A stretch of DNA of 5,162 nt from NCBI GenBank assembly GCA_009704425.1, contig WLEG01000157.1, forward strand, positions 1 through 5,162, written 5' to 3'. Position numbers and translations under genes: made by a program. The stretch is from Actinomycetota bacterium (GTDB lineage Bacteria > Actinomycetota > Acidimicrobiia > Acidimicrobiales > Ilumatobacteraceae). Under the pieces are notes generated by a model. That model searched no databases. It saw nothing but the letters and a program-made list of their open reading frames with translations, and was not told the DNA's origin. Position 1 is the stretch's first letter; every line of letters begins with the position of its first letter. Shown here in pieces: positions 1 through 4,673 of the stretch.

Positions 1-206
1 CCGGGACGCAACATCAGGTGGTACGTGTTGCCCAGAACGATGCGGGCACCCAGGCGCTCGTAGTCCGCGGCGCTCAGGTACTTGATCGCACCACGTGTGC
101 CCACGGGCATGAAACAGGGGAACTCGTACGACCCGTTGGCCGTGGTGGCCACACCGGTGCGAGCGGCGCCATCGGTGGCGGTGATGTCGAGGGTGACGGG
201 GTGCAT
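1..206 (-). CDS. tgt: queuine/preQ1 tRNA-ribosyltransferase, N-terminal part (runs off the window)
   Basis: Bacterial Tgt exchanges the wobble guanine (position 34) of GUN-anticodon tRNAs for preQ1, the step before QueA in queuosine synthesis. Translating back from the ATG at 206..204 gives 68 codons before the window edge. Residues 31-38 (CFMPVGTR) and 58-68 (LGNTYHLMLRP) match the conserved N-terminal part of the Tgt TIM barrel; full-length family members have roughly 370-380 residues, so most of the enzyme is outside, including the catalytic aspartates and the zinc site. The start lies 2 bases after the queA stop (TGACCATG) and no Shine-Dalgarno sequence is visible, so translation probably depends on coupling to queA. 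The family is clear from the motifs. An archaeal-type transglycosylase is unlikely given the queA neighbour. Confidence 0.93.
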   Translation of the reverse strand, partial: MHPVTLDITATDGAARTGVATTANGSYEFPCFMPVGTRGAIKYLSAADYERLGARIVLGNTYHLMLRP

Positions 207-208
207 GG

Positions 209-1219
209 TCAGTGGTCGTGGGCGTGGCGGTCGAGGAGCATCGCGTCACCGAACGACAGGAAACGGTATCGCCGTTCGATGGCCTCTCGGTAGATGTCCC
301 GCCACGCGGGGCCGACGAACGCCTCGATCATCATCAACAGCGTGGTGCGGGGCATGTGGAAGTTGGTCATCATGAGGTCGACCACTTTCCATTCGTATCC
401 GCGGTGGATGAACAAATTGGTGCGTCCACTCTGGCGCCCGGTGGTGAAGGTGCTCTCGAGGGCCCGGACCGCGGTCGTGCCCACGGCGATCACCCGTTCG
501 GCTCGGTTCACCGCGTCGATGGTTTCATCGGGCACCGAGTACAACTCGGTGTGGATCCGATGCTGCAAGGGGTCGTCCGTGCTGATGGGTCGGAACGTGT
601 CGAGACCCACCACCAACTCGACCCGCGCCAAACGGGCGCCGCGTTGTTGGATCAGATCGAGAAGGCTCGGCGTGAAGTGCAGTCCGGCGGTGGGTGCGGC
701 CGCCGAGGCGGGACGACGCGAATAGACGGTCTGATAGCGCTCGTTGGCGCCGGAATCGGACGTGATGTACGGCGGAAGAGGGAGGGATCCGATGCGGTCC
801 AGCAACGCCATGGGTTGCCCGTCGTCGTGCAGACGGACGTCGAAGGTGTCGCCATCATTGCGACGACCGATGAAGGTCGCCACCTCGTCGCCATCCTCGT
901 CGAGGAGAGTCTCGTTGGGGCGGAGCTTGGCCGCGGGCCGAACCAACGCGGACCAGACGCCACCGTCGGTCATCTCCAGGAGGAGCACCTCCACGGCACC
1001 CCCACTTCCCCGACGCAACCGAAGACGCGCCGGAATCACGCGGGTGTCGTTGACGACCAGCACGTCTCCGGGTCCGACCATCTCGTGCAGATCCCGCACG
1101 TGTCGGTGGTGGAGGCGATCTCCCCCATCGACCAGTAGGCGCGCCGAATCGCGGGGCTCCACGGGTTCCTGGGCGATGAGTTCGTCGGGAAGTTCGTAGT
1201 CGAAGTCGGAGATGTGCAC
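209..1219 (-). CDS. queA: S-adenosylmethionine:tRNA ribosyltransferase-isomerase
   Basis: QueA transfers and isomerises the ribosyl part of S-adenosylmethionine onto preQ1 in tRNA, giving epoxyqueuosine; it acts in the cytoplasm. The 336-residue product is close to the usual family length of about 340-355. Visible family motifs are the N-terminus SDFDYELPDELIAQ (4-17), LVVNDTRVIPARL (54-66), GSLPLPPYI (144-152), RYQTVYS (161-167), AAPTAGLHFT (174-183), VGTTAVRALE (246-255), TNFHMPRTTLLM (285-296) and RYRFLSFGDAML (317-328). The start is GTG at 1219..1217; homologues begin at the same point, a few residues before the SDF motif. It follows the ruvB stop by 3 bases (TGAACCGTG) without a clear ribosome binding site, which suggests coupling. 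The C-terminus ends in a short histidine-rich tail (RHAHDH) that may be only lineage variation. It is probably cotranscribed with ruvCAB and tgt. Confidence 0.97.
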   Translation of the reverse strand: MHISDFDYELPDELIAQEPVEPRDSARLLVDGGDRLHHRHVRDLHEMVGPGDVLVVNDTRVIPARLRLRRGSGGAVEVLLLEMTDGGVWSALVRPAAKLRPNETLLDEDGDEVATFIGRRNDGDTFDVRLHDDGQPMALLDRIGSLPLPPYITSDSGANERYQTVYSRRPASAAAPTAGLHFTPSLLDLIQQRGARLARVELVVGLDTFRPISTDDPLQHRIHTELYSVPDETIDAVNRAERVIAVGTTAVRALESTFTTGRQSGRTNLFIHRGYEWKVVDLMMTNFHMPRTTLLMMIEAFVGPAWRDIYREAIERRYRFLSFGDAMLLDRHAHDH

Positions 1220-1222
1220 GGT

Positions 1223-2245
1223 TCAGGCGAAGAGGTCGGGTTGGGCGGCCGGAGGGTTGAGCCCGATGTGGGTCCAGGCCGCCGGCATGGCGACACGACC
1301 CCGCGGTGTGCGCGCGATCATGCCTTGTTGGATGAGGAACGGTTCGTAGACGTCCTCGACGGTTTCGGGCTGTTCACCCACACCGATGGCCAAGGTGGTG
1401 AGTCCCACCGGGCCGCCGTTGAACTGCGAACACAACGCCGACAGAAGCGAACGGTCCACCTTGTCGAGGCCGCGTTTGTCGACACCGAAGACGGCCAGAC
1501 CCTCGTCGGCGACGGGCCCGGTGATGCGACCACTTTCGCGGACCTCGGCGAAATCCCGCACGCGGCGCAGGAGTCGATTCGCGATACGCGGCGTGCCACG
1601 GCTGCGTCGCGCGATCTCGTGGCATCCCTCGTCGTCGATGTCGACCGACAGAATGGTGGCCGCGCGACGGACGATGGCGGTGAGTTCGTCGTCGTCGTAG
1701 TAGTCGAGTCGGGCGACCAGACCGAACCGATCGCGAAGCGGACCGGTGATCATGCCCGTGCGGGTGGTGGCACCGACCAGTGTGAAACGCGGGAGCGCCA
1801 AACGGATGCTGGACGCGGACGGACCCTTACCCACCACGATGTCCAGTTGGAAGTCCTCCATCGCCGGATACAGGATCTCCTCGACCGTGCGACCGAGACG
1901 GTGGATCTCGTCGATGAACAAGACGTCGGACGGCTCGAGTTTGGTGAGGATCGCCGCCAGATCACCGGCTCGCTCGAGGGCCGGCCCGGACGTGATGTGC
2001 AGACGGACCCCCATCTCGGCGGCGATGATTCCCGACAACGTCGTCTTGCCCAAACCGGGAGGGCCCGCGAACAAGAGGTGATCGACCGCCTCGCCACGCC
2101 GCCTGGCGGCCTCGAGGACGATGCCGAGTTTCTCCTTCAACTCGCGTTGACCGACGAACTCCTCGAGATGCTTGGGGCGTAGACCCGCTTCGTCGGACTC
2201 CTCGACGGGGTTCTCCAACCTCGGATCGAGGAACTCCTCACGCAC
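1223..2245 (-). CDS. ruvB: Holliday junction branch migration ATPase RuvB
   Basis: RuvB is the AAA+ hexameric motor that drives branch migration of Holliday junctions together with RuvA. From the GTG at 2245..2243 the protein has 340 residues, normal for the family. It shows Walker A GPPGLGKTT (61-69), Walker B LFIDEIH (109-115), sensor 1 GATTR (158-162), the arginine-finger stretch PLRDRFG (169-175), sensor 2 GTPRIANRLLRR (217-228), and a C-terminal winged-helix DNA-binding domain with GGPVGL (277-282) and ARTPRGR (311-317). The start was chosen because GGGAG lies 6 bases upstream and because homologues have only a short N-terminal extension before LRPKHLEEFVGQ (22-33). An ATG at 2323 would add 26 cysteine- and proline-rich residues unlike RuvB. 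The gene overlaps the end of ruvA by 8 bases, pointing to translational coupling. No catalytic motif looks damaged. Confidence 0.98.
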   Translation of the reverse strand: MREEFLDPRLENPVEESDEAGLRPKHLEEFVGQRELKEKLGIVLEAARRRGEAVDHLLFAGPPGLGKTTLSGIIAAEMGVRLHITSGPALERAGDLAAILTKLEPSDVLFIDEIHRLGRTVEEILYPAMEDFQLDIVVGKGPSASSIRLALPRFTLVGATTRTGMITGPLRDRFGLVARLDYYDDDELTAIVRRAATILSVDIDDEGCHEIARRSRGTPRIANRLLRRVRDFAEVRESGRITGPVADEGLAVFGVDKRGLDKVDRSLLSALCSQFNGGPVGLTTLAIGVGEQPETVEDVYEPFLIQQGMIARTPRGRVAMPAAWTHIGLNPPAAQPDLFA

Positions 2246-2828
2246 GGCGAACTCCCAACACTCCGAGTGCTTCGCGCAACATGGTGGCGGCGTCCGAGGT
2301 GGGCAACGTTCGCAAGGCGTCACGCACCTCGCTGTCGCTGTATCCGAGACCCATGAGGGCCTCGCGGACGTCGGACACCACGGTGGAGCCGATGCCGCTC
2401 TCGTTGACCGAGGTCAGAACGGGCACCGAGAGCCGATTCTTCAACTCGATCAGGAGTCTCTCGGCCGTCTTCTTGCCGACACCGGGCACCAAGGTGAGCG
2501 CACCAACGTCCGATGAGGCCACGATGTCGACGAGCGCCGACGGTGAATGCGTCGACAGGATGGCCATGGCCAGGGCCGGTCCGACGCCGTGGGTGGCGAT
2601 GAGGGTCTGGAAGGTCGACTTCTCGTCGCGGGTCTGGAAACCGAAGAGTGTCTGCAGATCCTCGCGGATGTGGTGATGAACGTAGAGAAAAGCCGGCGAT
2701 GTCGGCTCCAGTTCGGCCAGGCATCGGGGTGAGACGTGCACGATGTACCCGACTCCCCCGACTTCGATGAGGGCCGTGCCGTCGGGCGACCGCTCGAGAA
2801 CCGTTCCGCGAAGGGATCCGATCATCAT
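2238..2828 (-). CDS. ruvA: Holliday junction DNA helicase subunit RuvA
   Basis: RuvA binds four-way junctions as a tetramer, holds them open and loads RuvB rings. The 196-residue product has the usual length (about 190-205). Domain I is the N-terminal OB fold (about 1-64); REDLQTLFGF (55-64) carries the Glu56-Asp57 pair that matches the acidic pin of E. coli RuvA. Domain II has two helix-hairpin-helix motifs, GVGPALAMAI (81-90) and GVGKKTAERL (116-125). A flexible linker near 135-150 leads to the small C-terminal domain III (about 150-196) that contacts RuvB. Two ATG codons stand in tandem (2828..2826 and 2825..2823). The first gives a 4-base ATGA overlap with the ruvC stop; the second gives the more usual N-terminus MIGSLRG and better spacing to the upstream GAAAGG. 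The gene ends inside the start of ruvB. The family call is secure; only the first residue is uncertain. Confidence 0.97.
   Translation of the reverse strand: MMIGSLRGTVLERSPDGTALIEVGGVGYIVHVSPRCLAELEPTSPAFLYVHHHIREDLQTLFGFQTRDEKSTFQTLIATHGVGPALAMAILSTHSPSALVDIVASSDVGALTLVPGVGKKTAERLLIELKNRLSVPVLTSVNESGIGSTVVSDVREALMGLGYSDSEVRDALRTLPTSDAATMLREALGVLGVRRA
2252..2256 (-). promoter_or_regulatory. ribosome binding site deciding the ruvB start
   Basis: GGGAG on the minus strand lies 6 bases before the GTG at 2245. It sits inside the last codons of ruvA and supports this GTG over the upstream in-frame ATG at 2323, which would add an atypical N-terminal extension. Confidence 0.65.
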
Positions 2829-3385
2829 CCGGCCTTTCGACGACTACGGGCTCGTCCGTGGACGTCGGGTGCACCGGCGGCGATCAACCGTTGATGGACG
2901 GGTCCGATCGCGAGGTGGCACAGGGCCAACGCCGCGGCATCGGCGGCGTCGGCGGGCTTGGGGGCGACGCTCAGTCCGAGACGCGCTTGCACCATCTTCT
3001 GCACCTGCTCCTTGCCGGCACCTCCCCAACCCGTGACGGCCTCTTTCACCTGGTTCGGCGTGTACTGAACGACCGTGCAGCCGGCCGCGTGGGCGAGCGC
3101 CAACGCCAAACCGCTCGCCTGGCCGACGCTCATGGCGGTGCGGACGTTCACCTGAAAAAAGACCTGCTCGACGGCCACGCTGGTGGGGCGGAACTCCTCG
3201 AGAACCTCGGAGAGGTCCTGGTGCAGGCGCGCCAATCGGGCCGGAAGGGCGTCCTGGGCAGGGGTGCGCAACACGCCGAGAGACACCACGTCGATGGACG
3301 GTCCGCGGGCGTCGAGAACCGCGTAACCGCAACGGGTCAACCCCGGGTCGATGCCCAACACCCGCTGGGCGCTCCCTACGAACAT
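2825..3385 (-). CDS. ruvC: crossover junction endodeoxyribonuclease RuvC
   Basis: RuvC is the dimeric, metal-dependent nuclease that cuts Holliday junctions after RuvAB branch migration. From the ATG at 3385..3383 it has 186 residues. The RNase H-like fold is marked by VLGIDPGLTRCGYAV (9-23) with catalytic Asp13, VAVEQVFFQVN (70-80) with Glu73, and PADAADAAALA (144-154) with Asp146 and Asp149; these align with Asp7, Glu66, Asp138 and Asp141 of E. coli RuvC, so the active site is complete. The C-terminus is basic (GRARSRRKAG, 177-186). Longer in-frame starts (ATG 3397, GTG 3409) would lie in or upstream of the putative -10 element. A shorter GTG start at 3361 (178 residues) is possible, with GGGAG 10 bases upstream. 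The chosen ATG fits the promoter geometry but lacks a clear Shine-Dalgarno, consistent with leaderless translation. The 3' end overlaps ruvA by 4 bases. Confidence 0.96.
   Translation of the reverse strand: MFVGSAQRVLGIDPGLTRCGYAVLDARGPSIDVVSLGVLRTPAQDALPARLARLHQDLSEVLEEFRPTSVAVEQVFFQVNVRTAMSVGQASGLALALAHAAGCTVVQYTPNQVKEAVTGWGGAGKEQVQKMVQARLGLSVAPKPADAADAAALALCHLAIGPVHQRLIAAGAPDVHGRARSRRKAG
2833..2838 (-). promoter_or_regulatory. ribosome binding site of ruvA
   Basis: GAAAGG on the minus strand lies within the ruvC 3' end, 4 bases before the first ATG of ruvA and 7 bases before the second. The spacing favours the second ATG, which would make the protein 195 residues long. Confidence 0.5.
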
Positions 3386-3393
3386 GCGTACGA
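3378..3393. promoter_or_regulatory. candidate LexA (SOS) box at the ruvC start
   Basis: The plus strand reads ACGAAC-ATGC-GTACGA. The actinobacterial/Gram-positive LexA box is TCGAAC-N4-GTTCGA, so 10 of 12 specified positions match and each half-site has one mismatch. The site covers the last base of the putative -10 hexamer, the presumed transcription start and the first codons of ruvC, where bound LexA would block initiation. ruvC is a reported LexA target in Mycobacterium tuberculosis, which makes the location meaningful. That LexA binds here is an inference; neither a lexA gene nor binding data are visible. Confidence 0.6.
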
Positions 3394-3398
3394 TCATA
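3393..3398 (-). promoter_or_regulatory. putative -10 element of the ruvCAB-queA-tgt promoter
   Basis: TATGAT on the minus strand matches TATAAT at five of six positions and fits the actinobacterial TANNNT pattern. It ends 7 bases before the ruvC ATG, so initiation at the A of ATG would give a leaderless mRNA, common in actinobacteria. No good -35 hexamer lies 16-19 bases upstream; the palindrome at 3404-3420 occupies that area instead, which could mean activator-dependent initiation. Confidence 0.5.
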
Positions 3399-3403
3399 CC
3401 GAG

Positions 3404-3420
3404 CCACACACGGTGTGTGG
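3404..3420. repeat. perfect 17-base palindrome upstream of ruvC
   Basis: The plus strand reads CCACACAC-G-GTGTGTGG, a perfect 8-base inverted repeat around one central base, in the 53-base gap between the peroxiredoxin gene and ruvC. If ruvC transcription starts at its ATG, the palindrome covers about -35 to -19, a usual place for an operator or activator site. As RNA it could fold into a 7-base-pair stem with a 3-base loop, but no U-run follows, so a standard intrinsic terminator is not supported. The binding protein is unknown. Confidence 0.6.
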
Positions 3421-3438
3421 GAACGATGGCCCGATTGG

Positions 3439-3888
3439 TCAGGGCTTGCCGATGGCGGCGGTGATCTCCTGGACCGAACGGTAGGTGACGCCCGCCAGGG
3501 CGCGGTGCACGTAGGTGAGCCGGCCGTCGGCGCCCACCACGAACACGCTACGACGCGGGAAACCCAAGGGGCCAAGAGTCCCGTACGCGGCGGCGACACT
3601 CTTGTCGACGTCGGACAGGAGCGGGAATCGGAAACCGTGCTTGGACGCGAACGCCTCGTGACTGGCCACGTCCTGGGCGGAGATGCCGACGACGGCCGCA
3701 TCGAGGTTCTCGAACTCCTCGAATTCGTTGTTGTACGAGTTCAGTTGCTTCGTGCACACCGGGGTGTCGTCGCCCGGGTAGAACGCGATCACCAGCGGCT
3801 TGCCGGCGAAGTCCGAGAGTGAGTAGCTGCGCCCACCCGTGCCGGGCAGGGTGAACGAGGGGGCGGGATCTCCGACTTTGATGCTCAT
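3439..3888 (-). CDS. BCP/AhpE-like peroxiredoxin with a single cysteine
   Basis: Thiol peroxidase of the AhpC/TSA thioredoxin-fold family, expected to reduce hydrogen peroxide or organic hydroperoxides in the cytoplasm; no signal peptide or membrane segment is visible. The 149-residue length is typical of the BCP (PrxQ) group. The N-terminal part GDPAPSFTLPG (6-16) and the active site FYPGDDTPVCTKQL (36-49) give the PxxxTxxC motif with peroxidatic Cys45, Thr42 and Pro38. GFPRRSVFVV (109-118) carries the conserved active-site arginine, probably Arg112. E. coli BCP has its resolving cysteine at position 50; here that residue is Asn50 and no other cysteine exists in the protein. It should therefore work as a 1-Cys enzyme, recycled by an outside thiol such as mycothiol/mycoredoxin or thioredoxin (inference). 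It lies between yebC and ruvC with gaps of 28 and 53 bases and may have its own promoter. The exact subfamily is not settled. Confidence 0.92.
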   Translation of the reverse strand: MSIKVGDPAPSFTLPGTGGRSYSLSDFAGKPLVIAFYPGDDTPVCTKQLNSYNNEFEEFENLDAAVVGISAQDVASHEAFASKHGFRFPLLSDVDKSVAAAYGTLGPLGFPRRSVFVVGADGRLTYVHRALAGVTYRSVQEITAAIGKP

Positions 3889-3894
3889 GACGCG

Positions 3895-3900
3895 ACCCTA
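3895..3900 (-). promoter_or_regulatory. possible -10 element of the peroxiredoxin gene
   Basis: TAGGGT on the minus strand fits TANNNT and ends exactly 6 bases before the ATG at 3888, which would place the transcription start on the A of the start codon. The same bases contain AGGG, 7 bases before the ATG, so this could instead be a weak ribosome binding site on a yebC read-through transcript. No -35 consensus is seen. Confidence 0.35.
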
Positions 3901-3902
3901 AT

Positions 3903-3913
3903 CCACGGTGTGG
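3903..3913. repeat. short inverted repeat in the yebC-peroxiredoxin gap
   Basis: The plus strand reads CCACGGTGTGG, with CCAC and GTGG arms around three bases. It lies just upstream of the possible -10 of the peroxiredoxin gene. Nine bases of it (CACGGTGTG, 3904-3912) are identical to the centre of the perfect palindrome before ruvC (3409-3417). It may be a weaker copy of the same operator or a chance match. Confidence 0.35.
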
Positions 3914-3916
3914 CGG

Positions 3917-4663
3917 TCATCCGACGGCTTCCATGATCTCGTCGCTGATGTCGAAGTTGGCGTAGACGTCTTGGACGTCGTCGTTGTCCTCCAAGGCCTC
4001 CATCACCTTCAGGATCTTGCGGGCCGTCTCGGCATCGGTCACGTCGATGGTGGTCGACGACACCATGGTCGACTCCGCCGAGACCACCGACAACCCGGCC
4101 GACTCCAAGGCGGCTCTCACGTCGTAGACCGCCGAGGGTTCGGTCAGGATCTTCCACGCGGAACCGTCGCGGCTGATGTCGTCGGCACCGGCATCGAGCG
4201 CGGCCATCATCACGTCGTCCTCGGTGGCGGCGCCGTCGACGTAGATGACGCCCCGACGGCTGAACTGCCAACCGACCGCACCGGGCTCGGCCATCGCACC
4301 ACCGAGTTTGTTGAAGATGTTGCGGATGTCGGCTCCGGTCCGGTTGCGATTGTCGGTGAGGGTGTCGACCATCATGGCCACGCCACCGGGCGCGTATCCC
4401 TCGTAGGTGATCGACTCGTAGCTGTCGCCTTGCGCCTCACCACTGCCACGCTTGACGGCGCGGTCGATGGCGTCGTTCGTCATCTGGGCGGCCTTGGCCT
4501 TCTGCACGACGGTGCGAAGAGACGCGTTCGACGCCAGATCTCCCCCGCCTTCACGGGCGGCCACCTCGATCTGTCGCGCGATCTTGGCGAACAACTTGCC
4601 ACGGGCCTTGTCGGCGGCGCCCTTCTTGTGTTTGATCGTTGCCCATTTGGAATGTCCGGACAT
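3917..4663 (-). CDS. yebC: YebC/TACO1-family protein
   Basis: YebC-family proteins were long annotated as transcriptional regulators (for example PmpR of Pseudomonas); more recent work on YebC and mitochondrial TACO1 supports a role in helping ribosomes through difficult sequences such as proline runs. The 248-residue length is typical. The N-terminal domain starts with the near-invariant MSGHSKWATIKHKKGAAD (1-18) and includes KLFAKIARQI (23-32), followed by MTNDAIDRAVKRGSGE (61-76). Then come YEGYAPGGVA (87-96), TDNRNRT (103-109) and GWQFSRRGVI (131-140), marking the central and C-terminal domains; the tail is acidic (DNDDVQDVYANFDISDEI). The ATG at 4663..4661 starts exactly at the family N-terminus. 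It follows the pdxT stop by 3 bases and has a strong ribosome binding site. yebC next to ruvC is conserved in many bacteria; here a peroxiredoxin gene separates them. Confidence 0.97.
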   Translation of the reverse strand: MSGHSKWATIKHKKGAADKARGKLFAKIARQIEVAAREGGGDLASNASLRTVVQKAKAAQMTNDAIDRAVKRGSGEAQGDSYESITYEGYAPGGVAMMVDTLTDNRNRTGADIRNIFNKLGGAMAEPGAVGWQFSRRGVIYVDGAATEDDVMMAALDAGADDISRDGSAWKILTEPSAVYDVRAALESAGLSVVSAESTMVSSTTIDVTDAETARKILKVMEALEDNDDVQDVYANFDISDEIMEAVG

Positions 4664-4666
4664 GGT

Positions 4667-4673
4667 TCACCTC
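4667..4673 (-). promoter_or_regulatory. strong ribosome binding site of yebC over the pdxT stop
   Basis: GAGGTGA on the minus strand precedes the yebC ATG, with 6 bases between GAGG and ATG. Its last three bases are the pdxT stop codon. It is the best Shine-Dalgarno sequence in the window, so yebC can be translated strongly in its own right as well as by coupling. Confidence 0.7.

Noticed and set aside
1680..1710. Trinucleotide-like run (GTC/GTA repeats) in ruvB
   Set aside because: It encodes the acidic stretch DYYDDDEL of RuvB; family members have similar acidic residues here and no extended microsatellite is present.
212..2182. Two long plus-strand open frames (212-1138 and 1214-2182) opposite queA and ruvB
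   Set aside because: They are antisense shadows of well-identified genes in G+C-rich DNA. Their translations are low-complexity, rich in Arg, Gly, Asp and Val, with no recognisable domain, and the opposite strand has complete catalytic motifs.
2246..2323. Upstream ATG start for ruvB at 2323
   Set aside because: It would add 26 residues rich in Cys and Pro that RuvB proteins do not have and would overlap ruvA by 86 bases. The GTG at 2245 has a good ribosome binding site.
2403..2420. Imperfect inverted repeat inside ruvA (GACC-GA-GGTC core)
   Set aside because: The arms are only 4 bases long, it lies in the middle of a conserved coding region, and it matches no regulatory motif; chance is the simplest explanation.
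3404..3420. Intrinsic terminator after the peroxiredoxin gene
   Set aside because: The palindrome can form a hairpin, but the stem has only a 3-base loop and no U-rich tract follows on the minus strand.
3386..3438. Damage-inducible, LexA-independent (RecA-NDp/PafBC-type) promoter before ruvC
   Set aside because: The mycobacterial motif TTGTCRGTG-N8-TANNNT does not fit: with the TATGAT at 3393-3398 the 9-mer at the required spacing matches poorly.
2844..3701. A 285-codon minus-strand frame across ruvC and the peroxiredoxin gene
   Set aside because: It is an out-of-frame reading, rich in Arg, Pro and Ser. It overlaps two conserved genes with intact active sites and crosses their gap.
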